64,000 bases of DNA from Luzula sylvatica (GCA_946800325.1 OX326956.1:43646052-43710051); one strand, 5' to 3'; numbered from the stretch's first letter, positions 47,482-60,900 are shown. A program made the numbers and translations. Notes: generated by a model from the letters alone, not told the origin.

Positions 47482-48288
47482 ATGGCTGATCCGAGTCGAA
47501 TTGTTGATCACGGGTGGGAACTCCAACCCTCCGTAGGTATGCCTTTCGAATCTCCGTTCGTCAAATTTTCGACATTTTTATCTGTTTTCGTTTTGTTGAT
47601 TTTGTTGGTTCTCCTAATTTTGCCCAATTATCTTATCTGAGCGTATCAATGTTTCTATTTGCTAGCTGCTCTTTTCTATAATTATCATGTCATTGAACGG
47701 ATTTTATTTCATTTTGCAAATGTTATGATTTTACAGATTTTGCTCAGCTAATACAAGAGGCGAGAACGAGGTGGCTCCGCCCCGCCGAAATTTGTGAAAT
47801 TCTTCGTAATTACCATTTATTCCGTCTCACCCCTGATCCTCCTTTCAAGCCTATTGGTACATAATAACAAAATCTAAATTTCAACTGATGGGTTAAAATT
47901 AATTGGGGCAACCTCCGTCAAAAAAAAAAAATCGGGGCGTAAGCGCACAAAGCATTGCTCTTTTCTTATTATTTTTTTTTTTTTTTTGGTTGATAGGCGG
48001 ATCTATGTTCTTGTATGACCGCAACACGCTGCGATATTTTCGCAGGGACGGCCATCGATGGAGAAAGAAAAGGGATGGTAAAACTGTTCGCGAGGCTCAT
48101 GAAAAACTTAAGGTACCATTATTTATTTATTTATTTATTTACTTTCATTGTCTTTTTTCTTATTTTTTTTGGCGTCTCATTATTTCCTTTGGTAGGTTGG
48201 CAGCATAGATGTGCTTCATTGCTATTATGCCCATGGAGAAAATAATGAGCTTTTTCAGAGACGTAGCTATTGGATGCTTCATGAGTAA

Positions 48289-48350
<62 letters not shown>

Positions 48351-50065
48351 AACAGTTTTTATTGGATAATTACAGGAATCAGAAGATTGTGCTCGTGCAT
48401 TATAGAGATGTTCCTCCCGTAACTCTTTTAACCTTTTTGATAATTTCTTATTAAAGAACTTTCTTTTCTTAATAAACTACTCAAAATTCATTAAATACTA
48501 ATTATTATCTTTACATTTTTTAAAATTTTCTGTAGAATAATAAGTCAAGCACACAGGTGTCGCCCACAGAGGAAAAAAGACATGATCTAAATGTACAGAC
48601 AGGGCCCTCTTTACAATACGGACATGTACAAATAAACCCTAATTCACTCGCATCTCAATATTCCTCATCTGGATCCTCTCAGGGAGTGCCATCTGGATCC
48701 TCTCAGAGAGTGCCATCTGGCAACTCTGGATTCTATTATACACCTCTTTCTGACGAAAACTCATTTATGATTCCAAAATTGAATGAATCCTCAATTGCCC
48801 ACCAAAATTTCTATTCTGGTCCACAAAATACAGGTTAAAAAAAACATTAAGATTTTGTCCATTATATTAATTTATTTTTCGATGGTTGTTGCTGATAATA
48901 TTTGATTTGTGTCCAGCAAACGAAGCAGCCCTGCTCGATATCGAAGAATTCTTGGAATCATCGTCGTCCGAATTCGAACTCGAAATGAGCCAACCAATCC
49001 AAGGGCAAAACGGTCACGATGAGATCGAAGCATTCTTGGAAACATCGCAGTCCGAATTCAATCTCGAAACGAGCCAACCAATCCAAGGGGAAAACAGTCA
49101 CGATCTAAAAGATCTAAACAGCATCGAGCCATGGACATACACGGAAGGTAGCGAGGACTCGCACATGGAAGCCCTCTCCCCATGGGGTGATTACTGGAAT
49201 GCCCCTCTCGAAGTAACCAATCACCAAGAAGAGACAATGGAGGAGATGACGTGTCCCTTTTCCCAAATCGGGCAACTCAATTCTGAAGTGGGCCCGTTAA
49301 TTTCCGACGAACAACTCTTTGCCATCATCGATTTCTCCCCAGATTGGGCTTATTCCAATTCGGCAACGAAAGTTTTGATCTCTGTCAAATTTCTCGGTGG
49401 ATTCGATCCTCGAACAATCAAATGGAGCTGCATGTTCGGCGAAACCGAAGTCGAAGCCGAGGTTTTGACATTATCTGGCGGGGCCTTACGCTGCATGGCC
49501 CCACCCTTGACCGAAACGGGTCGGGTTCCTTTCTACATAACCAAATCCGACCGTATCGCATGCAGTGAGATCCGCGAGTTCGAATACCGACCTGTTCCGT
49601 CTCCCAGATCGCAAGAGAGGGGAATGAGAGAGAAAGAGGATGGAGGAAATGAGGTTATTGATGATGTGGCGCTTGTTTGTTCTTCTTGTACTTCTTCGAG
49701 TATCCACAGGCCGAAAGTCAACACACCTTATTATGGTGGCAAGCCGTTTATCGCGGCCCTCAAAATTCAACAGAAATATAAGGGTTATAAAGGAAGGAAC
49801 GACTATTCGGAAACAAGGGAGAAAATCGTAAAATTGCAGGTAATTATAACAAGTTAGTGGTGATAACTAATAAATTATAATTGGCGATTTAAGTAAATAA
49901 TAATAGAATTTTTCTCAGGCTCGTGTGAGGGGACATCAAGTGAGGAAGCAATACAACAAGGTGGTACAAAAGGCTTTGACTAGGGTTAGATCTATGTCTC
50001 GTTCTTCCGAGGCTAGACGCCAATACATGCGTTTAGTTCTCAGCTCTCGTCAATCGTGTAAGTAA
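47482..50065 (+). CDS. CAMTA: CAMTA copy 2, lacking ankyrin repeats and calmodulin-binding helix
   Basis: Predicted exons: 47482-47536, 47737-47856, 47997-48112, 48196-48284, 48376-48418, 48536-48833, 48917-49839, 49919-50065; about 596 residues, no stop or frameshift. Domains: CG-1 (about 19-141, with DRNTLRYFRRDGHRW), TIG (about 373-465), IQ motifs (AALKIQQKYKGYKGR at about 517; ARVRGHQVRKQY at the start of the last exon). Relative to copy 1, an 887-bp genomic deletion at about 49613 fuses exons 7 and 8 and removes about 266 codons with the ankyrin repeats. A 177-bp deletion at about 49965 removes 59 codons with the TVKKAILRWRRKG helix. Other length changes (9 bp in exon 1, 30 bp at the start of exon 7, 3 bp in a Ser run, several in exon 6) are also multiples of three. 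This suggests continued protein selection, though expression is unknown. It could bind CG-1 targets with altered Ca2+ control. Confidence 0.82.
48293..48352. repeat. (CT)n microsatellite in CAMTA copy 2 intron 4
   Basis: Interrupted CT run at the same intronic position as in copy 1, without the TA extension. Confidence 0.9.
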
Positions 50066-51225
50066 ATTTGTCGGAAGCTTAATCTTTTTACCTATGAGTC
50101 ATCCATTCTGCTGATATTGATGTGAGGATAGAGATGGCATATTGATTTGGCTAACATAATTTGAAAGGGGGTCTGATAATGACATATATAGTGTTATTCG
50201 TCCTGCGTAAATACGTACGAGACGGAGATATTTAGGTTTTAATTTTTTTAATTAACCGATTGTATTGATTGCTTAGCTATTCTAATAAATAGCTTGATTT
50301 ATTTTGTAAATATATTTCTAATGAATAGCTGGATTTATTTTGTAAATATATAGTTCAAATGAATAGCTTGATTTATTTTGTAAATATATTTCTAATGAAT
50401 AGCTTGATTTATTTTGTAAATATATTTCAGCAAAGATGCATATAATATAGTATATATTCGATTTATATTACCTTGTGTCAACATTGTTTTTAGCTATTTC
50501 TGTTTGGATAATTATACCATGCCCCTCAAATTCCCACACCACCTTCTAAATCACCAATTAACAATTAATTAATATGATAATTAACAAAAATATATTCCAT
50601 TAATGATTAATTGATATAGATTTGGAATTGTAAATTCATACGTACTTTAATTATATATCAATTAATCGTTAATGGATGTATTTTTATTAATTATCATGTT
50701 AATTAATTGTTAATTCATGATATAGAGGGTGTTGGGGGTAAATTCAGTGCACCATATATGAGCTCGTTTTGTTCTATCATACCGAGGGCATATATGGTGC
50801 CACCAGATTTCCACGAAACATCCTCAATTTCTTAATTGATTCACTTAATTAACATTTGGATTAACACATGTTATATGATTAACATGATAATTAACATTCG
50901 TCTGGATTAACAAATGATAATTAATATTTGAAAATTATTAATTCAAAGTTCCTTGTTAATTGGGTTGTTAATTAAGTGGATTAAATAAAAAAATTGAGGA
51001 TGTTTCGTGAAAATCTGGTGACAAAGTATAATACTACCAGAAAATTACCCCAAAGAAAAATGAGAAAATAAGTTTCAGCAAATTTTGGACTGGAGTACTA
51101 CATTTTGCATGTCATATTATATCCCTCACAAACCAGAAAGTGAGAGAATCTCGATTGTTTCTCCGATCCGGGATAATAGAACAAATTGGTGTTTAATGTG
51201 ATGGTATATATGATATAAAGGCGGT
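50066..51225. other. 3' flank of CAMTA copy 2
   Basis: Duplicate of 13163-16605 without the Helitron. It contains about four roughly 37-bp repeats (50272-50430) and the two foldback elements (about 50535-50735 and 50790-51030). Homology with unit 1 ends near 51225 (unit 1: 16605), after the phrase gatataaaggcggtat. Confidence 0.65.
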
Positions 51226-51722
51226 ATATTACGGTGGTGTTTATGAGAGGGAGACGAATCCGCTTGATTTGATGTCATTCATCTCTTTCGCAATTTTCAC
51301 GGCTCAGGGTATGTGATCTTTACAATAGAAACCTAAGATGATTTGGACTGAGGTCGACCATAAACTAGATACTTGATACTTCTTGTCATGGCAGTCGATA
51401 GTTGTAATATAATCAATTGACGTCTTAAAATTAAGGTGTTAAGTCATAGTCACGTCAGCGAGTCTCGTGAAGGAGAGTCTGGAAGACAACCCAACATTTT
51501 TGTATTTCATTTTGTAGTTGAAATATAATTAGAATTATGTAACACAATGTAAATATTAAAAACATTAACTAAAAAAATAAAAGAATGATTTAGTATCACA
51601 AGTTTGTAGAGATGTGCTTGGGACTCTAGAATTCATTTTTTCTTTTATTTATTTCTTTGTTTATTCTTTTGAAATCATACAAATTTTATTTTTTTATTCA
51701 TGCCAAAAGATTATCACAAAAA
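51226..51722. other. Intergenic DNA, nothing recognised
   Basis: No open frame, repeat or transposon end that I can support. Confidence 0.4.
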
Positions 51723-53588
51723 TGTTACAAGTAGTGTGGGTATAGAACAATGTATCTTGTCTGCGTTACACGGAGCAAATAAATGATTTATGTGTATATT
51801 GTTGTATGAATGAAAAGTAAAAGATGAAAGTTTTTATTAAATCACCATTAATGGTGAACTCGGAGATAAATGGTTTATGAACTCAGAGATAGAGTAAGAG
51901 AGAAGAAAAGAGACAGCATTGGAATAAAAAAAATTGTATATATTTTTTCTCTTTCATCATTACAAGTGTTTATATATTGCAGCGTCCTAACACGTGTCAG
52001 CAGACCATTTGTTCCCTATACAAAATATTATATTGGTATGCTCGTGATATTCACTACACCTAAGCCTATATGATCCATACTATACCATGGATAGTTCACA
52101 TTTAATCCTTGCTACCACGATTATCTTCATCTTCCTTAACACCCCCCGTCAAACTCGGCAGCGGTGGAATGACGTTGAGTTTGCTTCGAAGAACAGAGAA
52201 CCGAGGAGAAGATAGCGCCTTTGTTAAAGGATCAGCCAATGGATCGTTTGAGCTAACGAATCGAACAAGTAATTGCCGAGATTGAACCTTTTCACGAACA
52301 AAATGGTAGTCAATTTCGATGTGTTTTGTTCTTATATGGAATACCGGGTTCATTGCAAGATATGTTGCCCCGACATTATCGCACCAGAGAATTGGTTTGT
52401 TTGGAGAGTGAATCGAGAGATCGTCTAGTAGGAATTGAATTCAAGTGATCTCGGCAGCAGCAGAAGACATGGATTTGTATTCTGCTTCCGTACTCGAGCG
52501 AGAAACGGAAGCTTGTTTCTTTGAGCTCCATGAGACGAGATTTCATCCTAAGCATATGCAGAATCCAGAGGTGGATCTACGATCATCTGAGCATCCGGCC
52601 CAGTCAGCATCGGAGTATCCATTAATGGTTAAATCGGAGTGTCGATGGATGAATAAGCCGTGATGAAGAGTTCCTTGCAAGTATATGAGGATTCTCTTCA
52701 CAGATGACCAGTGTTTATCGGTGGGTTGGTGCATGAATTGGTTGACCTTGCTCACGGCGAATGAAATTTCAGGTCTGGTGATCGTGACATATTGGAGTGG
52801 TCCTACCATGTTGCTATACAAAATAGGATCATTGTGAGGTTCACCAATTTTGGAGAGAGTATCACCCATTGACATGGGTGTCGGACATGGTTTAGAGTTA
52901 GACATTTTGGCTTTCGAGATAATGTTTTAAATGTAAGTGGTTTGAGATAGGTGGAGACCAGAATTGGTGGAGTTACATTTGATTCCCAGAAATATTTTAG
53001 TTCACCAAAGTATTTTACAGAGAAGGCTCGATCAAGGGATTGAATCGTTTGTTGGATACGATTTGGGTTATTTCCTGTTATGAGGATGTCGTCGACATAG
53101 ATTGAGATCCGGGTCATCGAGTGGTTTGATTTGTGAATGAATAGAGAGGAATCAGAGTTTGATGGATTGAAACCCAGATCTTTCAGGGAGGATTGAAGTT
53201 TTGAATACCACGCGCGAGGCGCTTGTTTAAAACCGTATAGGGCTTTTCGTAGTCGACAGACATTGTTGGGATTCTTTTGATCGAGGAAGCCCGGCGGCTG
53301 CGATACAAAGACTCGTTCTTGAATTTCTCCGCGAAGAAAGGCGTTGTTTACATCAATTTGGTGAATTTTCCTGTTTTTGGATGTGGCGATGGATAATACG
53401 GTTCGAATTGTGGTGCCTTTCACAACTGGACTGAGGTCTCTGAATAGTATACGCCATCTTCTTGTTGGAAGCCTTTGACAACCAATCGCGCCTTGTATTG
53501 TTCAACGGAGCCATCAGAGTGGTGTTTAACTCGAAAAATCCACTTGCAGGGAATTACATTGAAATTTGGATCTCGGGGAACTAGATCC
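51723..53588 (-). pseudogene. 3' half of a reverse-strand copia element: RT, RNase H, 3' LTR
   Basis: Minus strand. RT frame 52803-53423 with DVNNAFLRGEIQERVFV, ALYGFKQAPRAWY and the catalytic YVDDILITG. A frameshift near 52985 leads to RNase H (52543-52905; RPEISFAVSKVNQFM, YSDADWAG) and, after another break, its end (52102-52353; IEIDYHFVRE, DPLADPLTKAL). A purine tract (ggggggt) at about 52141 precedes an LTR start TGTTAAGGAAG, with a TATA-like stretch near 51970. The LTR's far end is uncertain (given here as about 51723). It is a close relative of 42424-43934, less decayed. Its upstream part is cut where family C LTR sequence begins. Confidence 0.75.
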
Positions 53589-53590
53589 TA

Positions 53591-54684
53591 CAGGAAATAC
53601 AGTTTTTTATCAACGGTAAAAGTGTACATATAAGGATATATGAACATGGATGTTCATGGGTTTGATTAAATGCATAATAGGATTGTGCAAAGTTAAGTTC
53701 CAGAGAATGGTTCGTTCGAACTAACCATTGGGTCCGTTCGAACGGACCGCTACGTGTATAAAATGGTTTTATACATATTCATTCCAGGGAGTGGATCGTT
53801 CGAACCAACATTGGTGTTCGTTCCAACGGACTACTACGAATGATATTTGGAATTAACACTGAAATGAGACAGGAGATGGTTCGTTCGAACGAACCAAAAG
53901 GGTGCGTTCGAACGGACCTCTTCGAGTATAAAATAGTTTTATACGTACTATGACAGGAAGCAGTTCGTTCGAACGAACCAAATGATGCGTTCGAACGAAC
54001 ATGATGCACGAAGTGTGTATTGGATACACACAACCTTTCACCCAATCCTTATCCTATTATAGTATAAATAGGATGTTTCTCTCTCTCTCAATACAGTTCA
54101 TTCAGACTAATTGAGACAAGTCCATTCAGTCTAATCTAAACAAGACAAATTATGTCCAAAAATTAGAGAGACTCTTATCAAGATGTTGAAAGAGTGCGAA
54201 GAGAAAGAGAGAAAGAGAAAAGAGGAGAAAAGAGTTTTCTCCGTCTAGAGAATCGAAAGCAATCATGCAAGTTCGCCGGTACATCATCTAGGCAGATGCA
54301 TCCGCGACCGAGGTGCTACGACTCACGGTGGATACGGGTAGAGGAGTTCGCACTTTGTGACTCTTCGTTTGTGATCAAACCGGAGAAGTAAAGGAGCAAA
54401 AGGTTGTGGAAGCGTGTGGGAATGATACGCATGAAGACAACCGGAGACGTGTCAAGACGGTGGGAGACATGTGGTATGGGACGCACGGGCTAGTCATCAA
54501 TGTGACACCGAAGAAGAGAAGGATGCGAGCGATCAACCCGTTGTGCGTGATAAATTTCACGTTGGTAATCGTCTATCCTACTTTGCATCGTACCCTCGAT
54601 ATCGAATCGTGATCTCGGGATTTGGGAACCGGACCGGACCTTCATATCCGCTACGCGGGTCCGGAGACGGGATAATTCTCTTCA
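53591..54684 (+). repeat. 5' LTR of element C with TTCGAA palindrome units
   Basis: Between about 53705 and 54005, four units of roughly 85 bp each begin with a gttcgttcgaac-like palindrome. A second one (gtccgttcgaacggac or a variant) follows about 25 bp later, and two units also hold a gtataaaa-ttttatac palindrome. TATA box tataaatagg at about 54064. The 3' end carries the shared block ggtggatacgggtagagga. Confidence 0.85.
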
Positions 54685-54685
54685 G

Positions 54686-54697
54686 TGGTATCAGAGC
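54686..54697 (+). other. Primer-binding site of element C
   Basis: tggtatcagagc, complementary to the 3' end of plant initiator tRNA-Met, one base after the LTR. Confidence 0.85.
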
Positions 54698-54959
54698 AAG
54701 CGCTGAGATTCGAGGGTCGAATCATAGTCGTATAAGAGTTATACGCACATGTGTAAAAGTTACGCACGTTTGCATGATGCTGGATATTTAGAAGTTTAAT
54801 TTTTCGTTAAAATCATAAGTGGAATTCACTAGATATCAATCATGAGATGATTGAGAGTATCTAGGAATGATCATGAAAATATTTCATGATTTATCGTTAT
54901 GAAAACGAGCGAAAACGGAAAAACGGCGAAAAACTGCATGAAAACAGGATTTTCATGGT

Positions 54960-55100
54960 CCCCAGGGGACAGTTCGTTCGAACGGACTGACCCGGTACGT
55001 TGGAACGGACACGGTGGTTCGGGGACGCGACCAGAAGTCTTGAAAGACAGTGGGAGGTTCGTTCGAACGGACCTACGTTCGTTGGAACGAACTTTCCCCT
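54960..55100 (+). repeat. TTCGAA palindromes in the leader of element C
   Basis: Two ttcgttcgaacgga palindromes (about 54970 and 55060) and two decayed partners (cgttggaacg) lie in the untranslated leader, 270-400 bp after the primer site. They are the same type as in the element's own LTR. Confidence 0.75.
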
Positions 55101-56149
55101 GGTTGGCAGATTGTTGTTTTTTGTTTTTGCGATAACTTTGGCTACGAAACTCGAAATTTTAAGTTCTTTATATCGATAGAATCGGCACCACTCATACTTC
55201 CATTTAAAATTATTATAAAAGGTTAATGATCAATAAAATCTTGTGATGATGATATAATACGATAATGTCACGTATACAAACATGAAAGTCATGATCCCTC
55301 ATAATACTTAAGTCATGAAATTAATGCCTTCCATGTCCACAACCATCGTGTTTGGTGTTACGTTTCACGTGGGTTCAGGCTAAAGTCGGACACGTGATAT
55401 TGTAACTATCGAAATGGTGGCAAGCGTTAAATATGGACATGTGAGGCCCGGGCTAAAGTTGACTCACTAGTAGTTTATTTGAATGATACATTGGACATGG
55501 TTGTGACTTCACCGTCCAGGCCAATCCGATTGGAGTTCGGGGCATATATAGAATGCACACACGGAATTGGGATTGTATATGATATGATCCATCACCGAAA
55601 TTCTATAAAGGTTCAAGAGTCGTATTGGATACGATTGGATATTCATCCTACCTAAATAACGGGATCCCACCCGATAGGCTAAAGTCACTTGTGGGAGGAA
55701 CGGAAATATGGGTCTTGAGTGTTATGGACTGGGAGTCCCGTATCGGTCTGAGAGTTACCGGTTCGATAAAACTAACACATGTATTTATTTATCATATAAG
55801 CATATAGATTAAGTACGCACGGTTAGGAGCTTAATATTCATCGTCCATTTAGAATCATGTTTTCTAGTAACACCAAAAGTATCGATGAGATCGATATAAT
55901 AGATGACTTTTGAGTCGGAATTACCGTAATTAACCTTGATAGTTAAAGAATAGTTCTTAGACTTAAAGGAACGTGTTGGACACGGAGATGGTATATTCGG
56001 GGCTCGAGGCTTTGGCTTTAGAGAAAGCCGGGTTTGATAAACTTTAAGAAGGAATCGAACGATATTACGTGCCTTGTGGCGGTATGTATAGACGCAAATT
56101 TTTCAAAATTGTTTTGAGAATTCGGGTGCATACAAAAGTAAAACGCAAC

Positions 56150-59100
56150 GCTCAAGAAATAGTTTCAAAAACTAGAGCGCATTGAATGGTTCAATGTGGC
56201 TCAAAGAGTAGGTTAAATCTGAGACGCCTTGCGGGTCTTTGATTAACACTCGCGTGTTGATGGTACGAGATTTCATCTTCGTGACCGAATATCATATGCA
56301 TTCGATAGATAAGTTGATCCCGGAATTGTATGAGATGCAACACAAATTGAATCGAAGATGCTTGGAGCATCCGAGGAATCCAAAGCATAGAGATGCGTGG
56401 ATGTCCTTGTAATTCAAGGGCGGGATCGAAAGAAATAAAGGTCTAAGGGTATTTTGGGGAAATATTTTCCAAACAGAAAATTAGGGCAAAGTGTTGTCCA
56501 AATTAAAGACTCAAAGAATGGTGAAATCCGAGGAGGATTAAACCTAGAAGTTGATTACTTCTTTTGGCATTGCCGTATTGGCCATATAAACGAGATACGC
56601 ATATCTAGATTCCATATGATGGATTGCTAGAATCATTCGAATTAGATTCGATTGATTAATGCGATACTTATTTATTGGGCAAGATGACAAAGGACATCAT
56701 TCTCCAAAGGTTGGAGAAAGACCCAACGAATTATTGGAAATTACATTAAGATGTAAATGATCCGATAAATTCTGAGGCAAGAGGAGGCTATCAATATTTT
56801 GTTACGTTTACGGACGATTAAAGTAGATACGGTAAAATCTTCTTTTAATGCGTGCCGAAACGGAGACTTTTGAAAGGTTCAAAGAGCTTCAAAAACGAAG
56901 TACAAAATCGACTTGGAAAGAAAATCAAAGCTTTTTGATATGATCGAGAAGGCGAGTATTTGAGCTAAACCTTTCGATAGGATCGAGAAGGCGAGTATTT
57001 GAGTTACGAGTATTGATGATCATTTATGATTGTGGAATCGTTTCACAATTACCTTCATTCGGAACAATAAGATGTATTCGGAAAGAGGAAATGAAAACAT
57101 GTTGGACATGGTTCGGTAAATGATAAGTTAAACTGATCTCCCAAAAAATATTTTGGTGATACGCCCTTGAGACAGCGAAACTAATGGTTGGTTGCATATA
57201 AGATATGGACCATAAACTTTCTAATCGGTACAAAAGACGACATATGAGATATGGATCGGAACGGTTCCAAAGTTGTCATTTGTGCAGATTTGAGGATGTG
57301 AGTATATTTCGAAATTTGTTTCGGTTAAACTCGATCCTAAATCTGTGAATTGTTCGTTTATCATATATCCTTAAGAAAACTAAAGGATATTAGTTCTGAC
57401 GTCTCGACGAAAATGAGATTTTCGTAGCTCGAAGAGATACCTTCTTGGAGGAGGATTGGATGCGCACAAATTTGGAACTTGATGTCGTTTATCTCTATGC
57501 TGGCTAGTGGGAGTAGAATGAATCTCGAAAGAGTTCTAGATATGAAAATGAACATTGTGCCAATGAAAATTGACACGACTTCATCAAGAGTTGATGAATA
57601 CGAGTCGAACACACAAAGGAATTTTTCATAGATCAAGTAGGCTATATCATAAGCCGATAAATACGGATTTATCGTGGCTAATGATGATAGATCGAAATCA
57701 TATGATGATTCGATATCCTACAAGGAGGCTACGAAAAGTAACGATTCTATTTGGCAAGGTGCCATGAAATCTGAGATTCGATCCGTGTAAATTATCAAGT
57801 TTGGAACTTGATTTCATCGCTTTCCGGGTTTTCAAGGTGCCATGAAATGTGAATGGGTTTTCAAGGTGAAAAACCGACATGGATAGGAATTTGCATATAT
57901 GCAAAGCGAGTCATGTAGCGAAGAGTTTCAGATAATTCGAAGTTGGACTATGAAGAAAAGTTTTCGCATGTTGCCAAGTTTGCACATTCTCGAAATTCTG
58001 CTTGCCATAGTCGCGTATTATGAATATGTGATGTGGCAAAATGGATGTCAAAATCAAATTTCTTAACAGAAATTTTATGAAAGGATGTGTACTTGACACA
58101 ACCTTACGGTTTTTGTCGATTCATAAGAATCGGGGATAGGATATGCATGCTTTAACGATTCATGTGATGGATTAGAGAAAGCTTCTCGGAATTGGAATAT
58201 TCGTTTTGACGAAGTTATAAACTGTTATAACATTGTCGGAACGAATGAAAACTTTGTGTACACACGAAGGTTAGTGGGAGCCACGTTATATTTCTTGTAA
58301 CGACAAATGATTTGCCCGAGACCGCTTTATGAATTAAGCGTGAAGATCTATATGATAGATCTAAGAAGTTCCTCATTCTAGATTATAGCATGTATATCGA
58401 CATATTGTTGAAAATGGTTTTCAACATATAACTCCTTGGAGGAGTTAAAGTGAAAAATGTCGAATGGCGGAATTTTCTATGGCTCGATGTGAGACATCAA
58501 GCAGGGCGAAAAATAATGATATGATGCTTTACATTTAATGTGAGGATCTATTATATCTGCCATGATATGTATGTGGTTGTACGTCGTACATATGAAGCGT
58601 CTAATTTACCGTCAATGAAATTCATGGGAATCACACGAGTTTGAATGTAATATGATTACACAAGTCTAACTCATGTGTGTGTGAATCATACACAATATAT
58701 GCATAATAGTTATGCAACACAAGTTTGTGTGTAATGTAATTACACGAGTCTAAACTAGTTTAAACTCTTGTGTATGTGTATAATGGTTATACGAATATAT
58801 ACATAATGGTCATGTATATCTAAACCCATCGGGATTTGCATTGAAAGCGGTGAAGTTTATCCTTGAATACTTTGCGAAAGAATTCAGGATTTTATTTTAT
58901 CTATAATGGTGTGGAGGACGTGTTGGTTATAAAGAGTTATACCAACGACAGTTTCCAAATATATAGCACGTCCAAATATGTAGCACGACTTTCGATCATG
59001 AAGTGTGTACGTATTTTGCATAAACGAAAACACGGTTATGTAGAAAGGTTCCACACGACCAATAGTTTATGATTCTATTTACGGAGGCGAGTATATTGCG

Positions 59101-59470
59101 GTTATTAATCGCAAAAGGAAGCTGTATGGATCGAGGATACATGACCAAACTCGAAGTAGTCACGAGTTATCGGATTTATGGTTGTGTATTGCGTGAGACG
59201 CAATAGTACAAGCCAAAAATGCCGAGGTCACAACCACTTCTAGCCAATACACAGAAAATTTCATTTGATCCGTGAAATTTTATGAAAAGATGTGATCCTA
59301 GGTTTATGGAAATGTTCCAAACCTTACGGAGATTAACCCTAATGGAAACGTAGCGGAACCGTTTACAAAACCGCTCTCTCTCTACTCGCGCGTGACTGGC
59401 ATGCGATGACTATAGGTATGGAGATACCTAGAGGAGGAAGAAGATAGTAGAGTGTAGTCATCTAATACGA
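56150..59470 (+). pseudogene. pol relic of element C
   Basis: Same order as B1: GAG-pre-integrase (about 56540-56620), integrase (about 56650-57310), RT (about 57750-58450), RNase H end near 59335-59380. At about 58268-58300 one frame reads VSGSHVIFLVTTND, then LPETA, so the catalytic YVDD block is absent. Heavily frameshifted. No gag between 55100 and 56150. Confidence 0.68.
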
Positions 59471-59479
59471 TAGTCCTCG

Positions 59480-60625
59480 CAGGTTATGGGGTATGGAGAT
59501 GCCCATAGGTAAACGTTGTATCACCCAAATACTTAATCCATATGAATGCATCCCTTTAAAAAATTTGTTTACTTAAATTAATATGCATTCATCTTATATG
59601 AAAACTGTGTGCGGGTTGTGTAATATGATTACATGAACCCTGATTAGAGCCTATGTGGACGTCGGCATAATCGATGATTATGTGCAGCGAAACCGTCACA
59701 CCTAGTTTCATTTCTAAACATCCCTAGTCGCAGGTCAGTTTGCTTAAGAGAGAAGCATTTCTATTATCCGATAATAGACTGAATGCGTACACTAGTACGT
59801 TAGCCTAGGAGATGATTATGTTTTGCTAATCCTAGGACAAGGTGCTTGTCGAATCGGGAATGTAGATATATGCTAGCTGACATATATTGGATATGACCAA
59901 AGCCGTGAGACCATGACATGGTTTAGTCATTACGGATGGACTCGCGATGAGTAGGGTATTAAGTTCTTCACACTTGAGGGGACCATTGATTGCGTTACGT
60001 GCGTAAAACAATACTTTGATATGACATTACGCCTGCCGTAACAGGGGGCCAAAAAGGTCATCATTGGGTATTGTCCGAAACACAGAATTCAATATGAGTC
60101 TCCAAGATAGGAATTGTTAATTCTGAAAGAAATAGATATCTCTTAGGCGCCGCTCGATGAGTTGATTAACGAAAATTGTGACCACAGTCAATGATATTAA
60201 CGGTTAATATCGATTGAAATTGTTAACTCAATTCGGAATCGGAGAATAAGTATAGTTAATCAAACTATAAGGATGACTACCACCATGCATTTTGATTAAC
60301 GGAAATCGCTAACCAGAGAACTAATAACCGCTATTCGAGATAGGCACAATGATCACAATTATTTTTTGTTTTAACATGGGTAGCCATGATGGAGTGACTA
60401 GATCCCGCTCATGGGCTTGTAGTGCTTTGGAAACAGCCTACTGCCATCGTTAAACGAACCTACAAGGTCACACAACGAGTCGTACTATGTCGGGCTTGAC
60501 TGCAAGTTTTGGCACATGTGATGTGCATAGCTTAATGTATTTGATACATGGCTATATTTTCTATTATGGTGCATATATGATATGCACGGGTACCTTTTAG
60601 TTATATCTGAAACTGAGTGGGAGAC
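59480..60625 (+). other. 3' noncoding region of element C
   Basis: Long untranslated region before the 3' LTR, matching 26270-27435 of B1 and, reversed, 33887-35050 of B3. Ends in the purine tract. No open frame. Confidence 0.6.
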
Positions 60626-60803
60626 TGAAGGAAATACAGTTTTGGATCAACGGTAAAAGTGTACATATAAGGATATATGAACATGGATGTTCATGGGTTT
60701 GATTAAATGCATAATAGGATTGTGCAAAGTTAAGTAACCATCTGGTCCGTTAGAACTAACCATCTGGTCCGTTCGAACGGACCGCTGCATGTATAAAATG
60801 ATT
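60626..60803 (+). repeat. Truncated 3' LTR of element C
   Basis: Only the first about 178 bp of the LTR remain, ending just after the first palindrome pair (gtccgttcgaacggacc). The sequence then continues directly into CAMTA unit 3, marking the left breakpoint of that unit. Confidence 0.75.
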
Positions 60804-60900
60804 TTAATTAGTAATTTACAAAATTATATGATATAAGTTTATTATATGTCAATTAAATTGTGAACCACCTCTGTTAATATTACATCTAAAATATTGTGAT

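Larger units (their letters stand above)
53591..60803 (+). mobile_element. Copia element C, coding-defective, 3' LTR truncated
   Basis: About 7.2 kb. 5' LTR 53591-54684 (lacking its first few bases), exact primer site tggtatcagagc at 54686-54697, internal region parallel to B1, purine tract gagtgggagac, and a 3' LTR starting TGAAGG at 60626 that breaks off near 60803 where CAMTA unit 3 begins. No gag or intact pol. The same YVDD-block loss as in B1 and B3. Confidence 0.82.
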
